Translations under genes and position numbers: made by a program
Shown here: one piece after another, positions 32,988 through 40,583 of the stretch
How positions within the stretch are numbered: position 1 is the first letter of the stretch
Layout: each line of letters begins with the position of its first letter
The notes under the pieces: generated by a model
Database searches by the model: none
Told to the model about the DNA's origin: nothing
The model's input: the letters and a program-made list of their open reading frames with translations, nothing else
From: PALSA-693 sp963834725
Lineage (GTDB): Bacteria; Actinomycetota; Acidimicrobiia; Acidimicrobiales; Palsa-688
Direction: 5' to 3'
Assembly: GCA_963834725.1 (NCBI GenBank)
Contig: CAWICN010000001.1
Span: forward strand, 2,480,001 to 2,544,000
Length of the DNA stretch: 64,000 nt

Positions 32988-34472
32988 TCACCGGCGCGTC
33001 AGCGGGACCCACCATTTCAAGATGGTACCGGCAGGATGGCGGCGGGTGACGACACATTCACCGCCCAACTTGGCCGCTCGTTCGGTCATGTTTTCCAGCC
33101 CGTGCCCGGCCAGAGGTCCGTCCGGCAGACCAATCCCGTTGTCCGCGACGCTCAACGTCACCGTGGCGGCGTCGGCCATGAGCACCACATCGACCCTGGA
33201 CGCTCTGGAATGCCGAGCCACATTCGACAATGCCTCTCGCAGGACCGAGAGCACCTCGGTGAGGACCGGCTCGGTCAGGGCGGCCTCGACCGGCCCCCGA
33301 AAGGAGACCCGGGCCGGATAGCCGAGTGACCCGGCGGCTTCGACCGCCACATCGCGAACCCGCTGGCGGACATCCAGGCCGATGGCAGAGGGCCGGCTGA
33401 GGTCGAAAATGGTCTCGCGGATCTCACGGATGACGTCGTCAATCGCCTCCACGGCGGACCGAATCCGTTCCGCAATCCGTTCGTCTGCCAGCCGCTGGAC
33501 GCCCTGCAAGCCCATCCCCAGCGCGAACAACCGCTGGATGACCGTGTCATGAAGATCCCGGGCAATGCGCTCCTGCTCCGACACCATGTGCAGGTTCTCC
33601 AGAGATTCGCGCGCCGCGCCCAGGGCGAGTCCGACCGCCGCCGCGGAGGCGAAGGCTTCAGTGGCGGCCAGCTCCGCATCGGTATACGGCGGAACCCCCG
33701 TTCGGCGGGCGACGACCAGCGCGCCGATCCGTCCCTCCTGGGTGACCATAGGAAAGTACACGCCCGGCCCGAAGCCGACGTCTCTGGCCTCCGGTATCAC
33801 CGACTGGTCGGCCTGCATGTCTGGCACCAGGACCGGCTGGCCCGCGCCCATCGTCTTCGCCGACAGGCTCGAGGAGGCATCGAGGGTGGCGCCGATGATC
33901 CCATCGACGCCGGCTCCGGCCCCCGCGACGACGCGCAACTGGTGGGGATCCGACCGATCGGGGACCACGACCCACGTCGCAGCCGCCCCGGCAAGGGCTC
34001 GGGCCCTCTCCGATACGAGTCCGAGTACCTCCGTGCTGTCCTCGCCGGCCAGCATGGAGCGGGTTACCTCGTTGACGAATTCCATCAGGCGCTCACTCCG
34101 CCGCCGGTCGGTGGCGTCGCGGACGAAGGCGACCGTGAGCGTCCTCTGTTCGAAGATGACCGGGCTGAGGCTGACATCGATGGGAAAGACGGTGCCGTCG
34201 TGACGGCGGCCGCGGAGCTGCAAACCTGCGCCCATCGGGCGGGCCGTGGGATGCCGGGCGTAGGCGCCTCTATGCTCACGATGCACGTTTCTGACCTGGT
34301 CGGGCACCAGGATTTCCACCGGCTGTCCCACCAGCCCCGACGGATGGTAGCCGAAGAGTGTCTCCACCGCCGCGCTCGCCAGCTCGATGCACCCCTCACC
34401 GTCGACGAGCACCACCGCGTCCGGAGAGGACGTGAACACAGCTTCGAGAAGCGAACCTGGCCCCTGATCCAC
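32988..34472 (-). CDS. PAS-GAF sensor histidine kinase, DevS-like
   Basis: 494 residues from GTG 34472. Order: PAS about 5-125 (FTSSPDAVVLVDGEGCIELA, RRHDGTVFPIDVSLSPV), GAF about 145-290, HisKA_3 with phosphoacceptor H308 (RIARDLHDTVIQRLFALGMG), HATPase about 385-490 (VLREALSNVARHSRASRV, then VADNGIGLPDG). No membrane segments, so a cytoplasmic sensor. Mycobacterial DevS senses O2/NO through heme in its first GAF domain; here one GAF plus a PAS could hold heme or flavin, which the sequence alone does not show. Partner is the response regulator at 31995. Confidence 0.9.
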   Translation of the reverse strand: MDQGPGSLLEAVFTSSPDAVVLVDGEGCIELASAAVETLFGYHPSGLVGQPVEILVPDQVRNVHREHRGAYARHPTARPMGAGLQLRGRRHDGTVFPIDVSLSPVIFEQRTLTVAFVRDATDRRRSERLMEFVNEVTRSMLAGEDSTEVLGLVSERARALAGAAATWVVVPDRSDPHQLRVVAGAGAGVDGIIGATLDASSSLSAKTMGAGQPVLVPDMQADQSVIPEARDVGFGPGVYFPMVTQEGRIGALVVARRTGVPPYTDAELAATEAFASAAAVGLALGAARESLENLHMVSEQERIARDLHDTVIQRLFALGMGLQGVQRLADERIAERIRSAVEAIDDVIREIRETIFDLSRPSAIGLDVRQRVRDVAVEAAGSLGYPARVSFRGPVEAALTEPVLTEVLSVLREALSNVARHSRASRVDVVLMADAATVTLSVADNGIGLPDGPLAGHGLENMTERAAKLGGECVVTRRHPAGTILKWWVPLTRR

Positions 34473-34591
34473 CGTCGCCCACGTTACGCGCTCGCAGTCC
34501 GATGCCGCCGAAGAGGTCCCGGGGTCTTCGTCGCTGGCATGGAGCGCCAGGAGGTCTCGGGCCGGCGGGGGTTCGATGCCGGCCAGAGCAT

Positions 34592-34605
34592 TGGACTTTC
34601 GCCTC
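34592..34605 (+). promoter_or_regulatory. DosR-box-like site between the kinase and PPOX genes
   Basis: TGGACTTTCGCCTC matches the site at 37588-37601 (complement GGGACTTTCGTCCC) at 11 of 14 positions. It lies in the 200-bp divergent gap, 68 bp before the PPOX start at 34673 and about 120 bp before the kinase start, so it could serve both. Weak by itself; supported by the neighbouring sites. Confidence 0.35.
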
Positions 34606-34672
34606 TACCGAATCGGGCTCGCCGGCGAGAGTCTCTAACAAAGGATCTCACCACTACGACGGGACGGCTGAC

Positions 34673-35149
34673 ATGCCATCAAACGGCACACCCTCCGACG
34701 CTCCCGAGGGAGACAGCCTCGACGAGATCAGCGCCGCCGAGTGCTGGCAGCTGCTCGGCACCCAGGCGGTGGGTCGCGTCGCTGTCATCGTCGGCCACTA
34801 TCCCCTGGTGTTCCCGGTCAACTACGCGCTCGACGACAAGTCGATTGTGTTTCGGACCGGGTCCGGGACCAAGCTGCATTCCATCCACCGATCGAATGTG
34901 ACCTTCGAGGTCGACAGCATCGACCTGGTGCACCATTCCGGCTGGAGCGTGATGATAAAAGGGGTGGCGCAGGAGCTCAGTGTCACTCGCAATCGAGAAA
35001 CCGTGTCTCGGGCCGAGCTTCGAGGCGCCGCTCCGTGGGCCCCCGGCGAGCGGAACCACTTCATCCGTATTCTCGCCGACGACATCACGGGGAGGCGTGT
35101 CCGTCCAGGCGAACTCCCGCCTGCCACTGACCTACGAGGGTACCTCTAG
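34673..35149 (+). CDS. Pyridoxamine 5'-phosphate oxidase-family (PPOX) protein
   Basis: 158 residues from ATG 34673; the long upstream frame has no homology. Compact split-barrel domain: LGTQAVGRVAVIVGHYPLVF, then PVNYALDDKSIVFRTGSGTKL and VTFEVDSIDLVHHSGWSVM. Homologues are small flavin-binding proteins with stress or pyridoxamine-like roles of uncertain substrate. Divergent from the DevS-like kinase, with a DosR-box-like site between them. A second, truncated relative follows on the other strand. Confidence 0.85.
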   Translation: MPSNGTPSDAPEGDSLDEISAAECWQLLGTQAVGRVAVIVGHYPLVFPVNYALDDKSIVFRTGSGTKLHSIHRSNVTFEVDSIDLVHHSGWSVMIKGVAQELSVTRNRETVSRAELRGAAPWAPGERNHFIRILADDITGRRVRPGELPPATDLRGYL

Positions 35150-35225
35150 CTCTTCTTGGAGTCGGAGCTTCTGGCAACCTGTGAACGGGGTAGTTGGGTC
35201 TTGCTCCGGCACGATCAAGGGCATC

Positions 35226-35627
35226 TCATCCCGAAGTCGACCCGGCGTGTGGCCAACGACGGGCAGTCGGTGTCGGTGTCTGGCGCCCGGTGACCTTATT
35301 CGGGACAATGCGGAGCAGTTGCCGTAGTTCCGCTTCTCTCCAGGACCGCAGAACGCGGTTCTGTGATCCGAACCCGCTGGCGCGAGCGCTTTTTAGCTCC
35401 GCCGTCCCGTGGAGCATCACACTCCACCCGGTCTGGGTCTCACGGTCGATCCGGTCGACCTCGAAGACGACGGGACCCGCGAGTGCGCTGCTCAGCTTGG
35501 TGCCCTGATCAGTACGAATCAGCACGTCCTCACCGTCAACGGCAAAGTTCACAGGATGGATCTCGGGTCGCCCGTCGACGATGATGCCAAGACGCCCAAC
35601 ACCTCCTGCCTCAGGAACGATCTCGCG
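35226..35627 (-). pseudogene. Second PPOX-family protein, broken at the N-terminus
   Basis: The readable part runs from about 35627 to the stop at 35226 and is a clear relative of the preceding protein (GRPEIHPVNFAVDGEDVLIR, then TGWSVMLHGTAELKSA, IVPNKVTGRQ). No start codon lies upstream in frame except GTG 35552, inside the conserved VNFAVDG. The expected N-terminal helix is found in another frame (FLRQEVLG), implying one lost base near 35591-35600. A possible DosR-like site (35631-35644) sits just ahead. Whether it is dead or a sequencing error cannot be decided here. Confidence 0.6.
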
Positions 35628-35630
35628 TCA

Positions 35631-35644
35631 GAGGCGAAGGTCCC
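35631..35644 (-). promoter_or_regulatory. DosR-box-like site ahead of the broken PPOX gene
   Basis: On the minus strand GGGACCTTCGCCTC, 11 of 14 matches to the reference site at 37588-37601. It lies directly upstream of the PPOX remnant. Also close to the end of the cytochrome b operon. Confidence 0.3.
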
Positions 35645-35664
35645 ATTCCCAGAGCTGATTCGTG

Positions 35665-36654
35665 TCAGTCGCCGGTTGGCTTCTTGGCGGAGATGGGGTG
35701 ATCGCGGTAGTAGTCACGCCAGATGAGGCGATACACAGGAACGTACCGCGGGATCGAACGGAGGCCTGGAATGAGGGGGAGCAGAATGAGCCCAAGTGAC
35801 AGGATCATCATCGTTGCCCAGACCAGGGCGTCGGCGTTGCCCGAGCTGTTGAACGGCGAGATCTGGTACCACATGGTGTACAGCCACAGCCACGCCTGGC
35901 CGGGGAAGTTACCGGTCTCGTTCATCATGCCCCACTGGTCCCCGCTCAAGTGCTGGGCTCCGGCCAGATTGGCAAGGTAGCCGCCGTCAGCTAGGAACAG
36001 CAAGGGCTTGGTGTAGTTGTCCTCGTAGAAGCCGGTGCCTTGGGTGACGAGCTGGCTGTCGAGCGCTCCGGTCTGGGCCAACTGCAGAAGCGCAGCGGTC
36101 AGGGTTGGGACCGGCCCGTAGTCACCGGGCGCCACCTTGGTCGGATCGCCATTGGGGGCGTTGGCGATGGCCTTCTCGTAGGCCGACGCCCAGGCCTGCT
36201 GCTGATCGGGAGAGGCATTTTTGTACTCCTGAAGAGCTGCGGTCAACACCGGGTTGGCCACCACGGTGGCGAGTGGACCCAGCACGAAGTCGTGGGCGGG
36301 ATCGACAGGCTGATGAACCCCGATCCAGTCCTCGAGGTGCAGGAAGAAGATCTGCTGGCCGGTGCTGGCCTTGTTATACGGCGGTCCGTAGGAAGCGGTG
36401 GTGCTGGTACCGGCCAGCTCGCTTACCGCCGTGGTCACGAAGTCGGCTGGGTCCTGCCGAGCCCACTGCTGAAGGGTTACCCCCTTGTCGTCCGGGGAGG
36501 ACAGGACCAGGGCCAGCGCAACCGAGAGTACGCCAACCACCACCAGGGCGATGACGAATTCTTTGACCAGGTCGTAGGCTCGCTTGGAACCCGTCCACGG
36601 TTGGTCCAGAGCCGACCGGTCGCGCCGGATCTCAGCCGGGGCGGTTCCGGTCAC
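35665..36654 (-). CDS. Cytochrome b-like C-terminal membrane subunit
   Basis: 329 residues from GTG 36654, which overlaps the upstream stop as GTGA. One N-terminal membrane helix (EFVIALVVVGVLSVALALVL), a large soluble middle (about residues 55-240, with GPPYNKASTGQQIFFLHLED), then two hydrophobic segments near the end (ALVWATMMILSLGLILLPLI). It is the partner of the diheme cytochrome b at 36651. The arrangement resembles split cytochrome b6 / subunit IV-like complexes. No Rieske protein or cytochrome c gene is nearby, so its electron acceptor is unknown. Confidence 0.75.
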   Translation of the reverse strand: MTGTAPAEIRRDRSALDQPWTGSKRAYDLVKEFVIALVVVGVLSVALALVLSSPDDKGVTLQQWARQDPADFVTTAVSELAGTSTTASYGPPYNKASTGQQIFFLHLEDWIGVHQPVDPAHDFVLGPLATVVANPVLTAALQEYKNASPDQQQAWASAYEKAIANAPNGDPTKVAPGDYGPVPTLTAALLQLAQTGALDSQLVTQGTGFYEDNYTKPLLFLADGGYLANLAGAQHLSGDQWGMMNETGNFPGQAWLWLYTMWYQISPFNSSGNADALVWATMMILSLGLILLPLIPGLRSIPRYVPVYRLIWRDYYRDHPISAKKPTGD

Positions 36655-37304
36655 CGGAAGGCCTTCGGATCGGATGTGGGTTCGCCATCGGAGTCGATCC
36701 CGATAGGCGGCACGACACCCCGGAGGCGGACCATCACGATGTGCAGCGCGGCCAGGATGACCACCCCAAAGGGCAGGAGCATGATGTGCCACAGCAGCAT
36801 CTGCCCGGGATTGAGCACGTTCCAGAACGCACCGACACCCGTGCTGTTGATGCCGTCCTTGGCCTGGGTGGCGATCCACTGGGAGTCGAAATTGGTCTGG
36901 ACCAGATATCCCGTGAAGGCGGTCGCGATCGAGAGGAGGAACACCACCACGCCGGTCATCCACGTCAGCAGGCGATGTCCCCTCCAGGCGGCCATGAAAA
37001 ACTTGCCCCACAGATGGATGACCATGAAGAAGAAGAACAGCTCCACGCTCCACAAATGCAAGCTGTTGAAGAAATGCCCGACCGAGGTGGTGTGCCACCA
37101 ATGGATTCCGCCAACGGCAAGGGCCGAACCGGAGAGGATGATCAGGACCAGTGCCGCCAGGGTGGCCACCCCGAAGACATAGATCCAGGACGCCACATAG
37201 GCCGGCTGGCCGTCCGGCAGGAGCTGGTCGGGAGGCAGCGACCGCACCAGGACGCGGCGCAGCCCCGCGGTCCAGCTGCGCCCGGGGACGGCGGGGGCGG
37301 TCAC
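36651..37304 (-). CDS. Cytochrome b/b6-type N-terminal subunit (diheme)
   Basis: 217 residues with four membrane helices. Heme ligands: H-x13-H in SLHLWSVELFFFFMVIHLWG and H-x14-H in LLWHIMLLPFGVVILAALHI. The second spacing of 14 is the cytochrome b6-type value rather than the mitochondrial 13. GTG 37304 start overlaps the preceding gene end. Part of a three-gene operon (60-residue membrane protein, this gene, C-terminal subunit). Quinol oxidation on a bc-type complex is the likely job. Confidence 0.88.
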   Translation of the reverse strand: MTAPAVPGRSWTAGLRRVLVRSLPPDQLLPDGQPAYVASWIYVFGVATLAALVLIILSGSALAVGGIHWWHTTSVGHFFNSLHLWSVELFFFFMVIHLWGKFFMAAWRGHRLLTWMTGVVVFLLSIATAFTGYLVQTNFDSQWIATQAKDGINSTGVGAFWNVLNPGQMLLWHIMLLPFGVVILAALHIVMVRLRGVVPPIGIDSDGEPTSDPKAFR

Positions 37305-37483
37305 GATGGGTCCCTGTGCCTAGGGAACGGCAGGACAAGGGCCAATACGAAGACCACCACCATCAATGCGATAACAATCAGGTTGGCCAGCGAAAGCTGA
37401 ACGAAACCCCAGTGGACGTAATAACCGGTGCCGTCCAGGCCGACCGCCAGAATCCCAGACGCCGCGGACCCAACCCCGATCAT
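37301..37483 (-). CDS. Small single-pass membrane protein, first gene of the cytochrome b operon
   Basis: 60 residues from ATG 37483, which has an excellent ribosome-binding site (gggagg 6-7 nt upstream). A glycine-rich start (MIGVGSAASGILAVGLDG) leads to one long hydrophobic helix (FVQLSLANLIVIALMVVVFV) and a short basic end. Stop overlaps the cytochrome b start by 4 nt. Probably a small accessory subunit of that complex (inference from operon position only). Confidence 0.75.
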   Translation of the reverse strand: MIGVGSAASGILAVGLDGTGYYVHWGFVQLSLANLIVIALMVVVFVLALVLPFPRHRDPS

Positions 37484-37585
37484 TGACACCCTCCCTACTG
37501 TGATGGCCGGCGATGACGAGTCCACTCGGGAATCCCGCCTCGCCGGTCAGGTGACATCATTGAATCTTCAGCGGCTAATCCACAC

Positions 37586-37603
37586 CAGGGACGAAAGTCC
37601 CTG
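37586..37603 (-). promoter_or_regulatory. DosR-box-like palindrome upstream of the cytochrome b operon
   Basis: CAGGGACGAAAGTCCCTG, an 18-bp inverted repeat. The 14-base core read on the minus strand, GGGACTTTCGTCCC, differs at one position from the mycobacterial DosR consensus GGGACT-WW-AGTCCC. It lies about 105 bp upstream of the small membrane-protein start at 37483. A DevR-like regulator is encoded 5 kb away. Confidence 0.55.
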
Positions 37604-37661
37604 CTTGTTTCTCAGTCGCATTGGTCGGGGCTGGGAGTCGACCTGTTGGACGAGCTGATAA

Positions 37662-38513
37662 TCAGTTTGACAGGCCCGGGACGACGACCGCGGGACATGG
37701 CGAGAAGGCGATCACCCGGTGGGCGACGCTTCCCATGGGCAGCTGCGATGGGCCTGCGTCACCGCGCCGTCCCACCACCGCTAGTTGAGCGCCGACGCTG
37801 TTGATGGCATCGAGGATGACACCGGCGGGACCACCTTCGACCACGATCTGATGGTGGGCTACCCCGGCGTCGCGCAAGGGGCGGCACCACCTGTCGATCT
37901 CGGCGTGACGGCGTTGCAGGCCGGTGTCGTACGTCTCTTGAGGAATGCCGGCGGCGGCGGCAAAAGGGGAGAAGTCGGCGGCGGCGGCAAAAAGGGAGAA
38001 GTCGGCGGCGTGAACTACCGCGACCTCGCCCCCAGCCGCGGTGGCCATTCGTGCCGCCCAAGAGAGCGAATCGACAGCGGCAGGCGATCCGTCTACCCCG
38101 GCGACAATAACCGAGAATGGCCACGGCCCGTCGCCTGTGGCCGTGCCTTCGGGTACCACCGCAATGGGCGAAGGACTGTGCTCGGCGAGCTGATGGGCGG
38201 TGCTGCCCAGTCGCAGTTCGCTGAATCCGCCGGCGCCTCGCCGTCCCACGACGATGAGATCCACCTGCAGACGGCGGCTGGCCTCCAGCAGGGCCAGTAC
38301 CGGCGGTCCTGTCACCTCCAGGGAACGCTCCTGGTCCACCAATTCTCCGGGGACCGTCTCGGCGGGGGGCGTGTCGCCACTGGCACGCACGACGGTGAGG
38401 CGGGCGTCGACCGCGGCCGAGAGACGCCGCGCCCACCCGAGCGCGGCACGCGCTCCGCTCGACCCGTCGTCACCAACCATCACCGAGGACACAGGGGAAG
38501 AATCCTGGACCAT
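37662..38513 (-). CDS. Tandem universal stress protein (two UspA domains)
   Basis: 283 residues. First UspA domain about residues 5-125 (SVMVGDDGSSGARAALGWAR; ATP loop GRRGAGGFSELRLGSTAHQL). Second about 133-280 (VIVAGVDGSPAAVDSLSWAA, VVGRRGDAGPSQLPMGSVAH). Both keep the G-x2-G-x9-G-S/T nucleotide motif, so ATP binding is likely. An 8-residue direct duplication in the second domain (ADFSLFAA then ADFSPFAA) comes from a 24-bp repeat. Tandem Usp proteins are prominent DosR-regulon members in mycobacteria, which fits the setting. Confidence 0.9.
   Translation of the reverse strand: MVQDSSPVSSVMVGDDGSSGARAALGWARRLSAAVDARLTVVRASGDTPPAETVPGELVDQERSLEVTGPPVLALLEASRRLQVDLIVVGRRGAGGFSELRLGSTAHQLAEHSPSPIAVVPEGTATGDGPWPFSVIVAGVDGSPAAVDSLSWAARMATAAGGEVAVVHAADFSLFAAAADFSPFAAAAGIPQETYDTGLQRRHAEIDRWCRPLRDAGVAHHQIVVEGGPAGVILDAINSVGAQLAVVGRRGDAGPSQLPMGSVAHRVIAFSPCPAVVVPGLSN
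37962..38018. repeat. 24-bp tandem duplication inside the Usp gene
   Basis: Two and a bit units of ggcggcggcaaaaggggag-type sequence, in frame, giving the duplicated ADFSLFAA/ADFSPFAA. Confidence 0.7.
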
Positions 38514-38593
38514 CCGACAAGTCTGCCACCGGGCCGGCCGAGCCGCGCCGCTCGAATGGGTTCGAACAGCGCCATTGCTTCATGCGGCCGATC

Positions 38594-38857
38594 TCAAGCC
38601 GCGCCGATGACCTCGCCGAACTGGACGGCGTCCAGCGTGACCCCCGGTGCGGCTCTGCCTCTGGCCGGAACAGCGGCCTTCGCTTGCTCCTCGGTTTCGA
38701 ACACCTCGATGGCGACACCCTGACCGTCGTCAAGCGCAACGAAGTAGGCGCCAGAGAACCCCGGCGCCTTCTTCAGGGTCGGGATCACATTTTCGTCGAG
38801 TCCGCGCTTCGCCTCGGCCGGATCATGGATGTTGGCGTGGATGACGACGGCATGCAT
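38594..38857 (-). CDS. Small dimeric alpha/beta-barrel (ABM-like) protein
   Basis: 87 residues (MHAVVIHANIHDPAEAKRGL, PGFSGAYFVALDDGQGVAIE, VFETEEQAKAAVPARGRA). Ferredoxin-like fold of the antibiotic-biosynthesis monooxygenase / YciI-like group. No catalytic residues can be assigned. Upstream at 38881-38903 is a 7-bp inverted repeat (TGGTGAC and GTCACCA, 9-nt spacer) that could be an operator. Function unknown. Confidence 0.7.
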   Translation of the reverse strand: MHAVVIHANIHDPAEAKRGLDENVIPTLKKAPGFSGAYFVALDDGQGVAIEVFETEEQAKAAVPARGRAAPGVTLDAVQFGEVIGAA

Positions 38858-38880
38858 TGTTCGATCCTTCTGTTATGCCA

Positions 38881-38903
38881 TGGTGACCCGTCTCGAGTCA
38901 CCA
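38881..38903. promoter_or_regulatory. Inverted repeat upstream of the ABM-like gene
   Basis: Perfect 7-bp arms (TGGTGAC and GTCACCA) with a 9-nt spacer, 24 bp upstream of the start at 38857. Position suits an operator. Confidence 0.35.
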
Positions 38904-39037
38904 AACCGACGCTAGTGGGTCATGGGTCGATCGGTGAAGAGCTGATGGGCATTCGTGTCGACAAGGCCGAGGATGCCATGTCGGTCCTGACCAGCGAAGG
39001 GCCAAAGGTCCTCTTTAGCTCAGGCGGGCTCGGGGTC

Positions 39038-40303
39038 TCAGACGCCGGCGAGTTGTCGGGCGGTGGCGGGGTAGGTGGCGCCCAGGTAGGTGCCGTCGGG
39101 GCGGTAGAAGCGCAGTTGGCTATTGGGGTCGCCTTCCAGGCGGTAGCCGTGGTGGAGCATGCGGTGGTGGCGGGGGCATTGGCAGCAGCCGTTGTCGATG
39201 TCGGTGGGCCCGTCGTCCTGCCAGGCCCGGATGTGGTGGATGTCCCAGTAGGCGTACTGGCAGCCCACGAACCGGCAGTGACCCCCGTCGCGCACGGCGA
39301 TAGCCCGACGCTGGGCGGTGCTCCACGCCCGGGTTTTCCGGCCCAGGTGCAGCGGTTCCCCCCGATCGCCGATGGTGTGGGCCACGGTGGCGGCGTCGCA
39401 GGCCAGCCGGCTCGCCCGGGCCGGGTGCAGGGACCGGCCGTCCAGGCTGGTCAGGCCGGGCCGGTCGGGGCGGGTGACCAGGTGGACCAGGTAGCGGTCG
39501 TCGCCGGCTGCCTGGCCCCCGTCGGCATGGTGGAGGGCGGTCCGCACCAGGTCCATGAAGGCGTCGGCCTTTCGGGTCGCCCGGGTGGCCTGCTCCAGGG
39601 GCGCCTCCCCGCCCGCCCCGTCTTCTCCTGAAGACTCATCCCCAGGTCGGGGCCGGTCCCCAGGCTGGGGCCGGTCCCCAGGCGCCGGCCGGTAGCGGAG
39701 ATCCAGAAAAGCCTGCAGGACCGCGCTGAACTCTTCGACTTCCTCCTCCCCCAACGTCACCACGAGCTGTCCCCGGCCCTCTTCACCGCGAACGATCTTG
39801 ACGTCGCGGTATCGGTCCGCCTCGTCGGGCGGGGGGCGATCCTGATCGGCGTAGAGGTGGTAGGACCGCACCACTCGCTCCACGTCGATGACGCTGGCCT
39901 CCCCGCTTTCGGCCAGCGCCACCAGGGCCTCGTCCACGCCCGGGTCGGGCCGGTCCAGGCGGGTGATGGCCCGGGCCGCCGAATACGACAGGCGGCCCTC
40001 CCGAAAGGCCTGGGCCACCATGGGCCGCCGCTCCAGCTCCCGCGCCACCCGCAGCTTGTCAAACGCCGTCGAGCGGCCCATGTTGGTCCGCCACACCAGC
40101 CAGCTCACACACGACAGCTGGCCATCGGCCGCCCACCGACCCTCCCGATCAAACCGGGCCAACCGCTCCAACCACGCCGCTTCGGCCCGATCCAACACCC
40201 CCCGCTGCTCCACCAGCCACCACCCGTCATCTGTCACCCCTGCCCCTGCCACGACCCCCACCCCTGCCTCTGCCATCCCGGCCTCCTCGCCCACACCACC
40301 CAA
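39038..40303 (-). CDS. DUF222 domain HNH endonuclease (13E12-repeat family)
   Basis: 421 residues (alternative ATG at 40276). N-terminal DUF222 (about 30-240: AEAAWLERLARFDREGRW, SVIDVERVVRSYHLYADQDR). C-terminal HNH nuclease about 340-400: CRFVGCQYAYWDIHHIRAWQ, then NGCCQCPRHHRMLHHGYRL, with two Cys pairs for structural zinc and the His/Asn/His set. Mobile-looking family, multi-copy in many actinobacteria, function unclear. A LexA-type SOS box (40353-40366) is 50 bp upstream, as reported for mycobacterial 13E12 genes. Confidence 0.9.
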   Translation of the reverse strand: MGGVGEEAGMAEAGVGVVAGAGVTDDGWWLVEQRGVLDRAEAAWLERLARFDREGRWAADGQLSCVSWLVWRTNMGRSTAFDKLRVARELERRPMVAQAFREGRLSYSAARAITRLDRPDPGVDEALVALAESGEASVIDVERVVRSYHLYADQDRPPPDEADRYRDVKIVRGEEGRGQLVVTLGEEEVEEFSAVLQAFLDLRYRPAPGDRPQPGDRPRPGDESSGEDGAGGEAPLEQATRATRKADAFMDLVRTALHHADGGQAAGDDRYLVHLVTRPDRPGLTSLDGRSLHPARASRLACDAATVAHTIGDRGEPLHLGRKTRAWSTAQRRAIAVRDGGHCRFVGCQYAYWDIHHIRAWQDDGPTDIDNGCCQCPRHHRMLHHGYRLEGDPNSQLRFYRPDGTYLGATYPATARQLAGV

Positions 40304-40352
40304 TCGAGGAGGTCGTCAGGCCCGACCACGAGGCACCAACACTCATCCTACC

Positions 40353-40366
40353 CGAACAAATGTTCG
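40353..40366. promoter_or_regulatory. LexA-type SOS box upstream of the HNH endonuclease gene
   Basis: CGAACAAATGTTCG, matching the actinobacterial SOS consensus CGAAC-N4-GTTCG at every fixed position. It ends about 50 bp before the start at 40303, in the divergent gap with the acyl-CoA dehydrogenase gene. Confidence 0.7.
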
Positions 40367-40583
40367 AAGGCGCACTCACTTTCACCTTCACCGTCACCGT
40401 CACCGAGCCCGTCTCGCTTGGTCGATCTGGAGAGCTGAGGCTGCGGGCCAGTCCCTTTATGTCCGTTCGGCCCTAGTGGCCGGGGTCGGCGCCGGGGCAT
40501 CGTATGCCCGATACCGACGTGTCGGGTTGTACCCGCCGTCAAAGGGTGACATGGAACTCGAGCACGACACGGAGATCCCGCCA

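Noticed and set aside
32701..33057. 136-residue frame with Pro/Ser-rich product overlapping the kinase end
   Set aside because: Out of frame with the kinase, low complexity, and it crosses the kinase stop and the start of the regulator.
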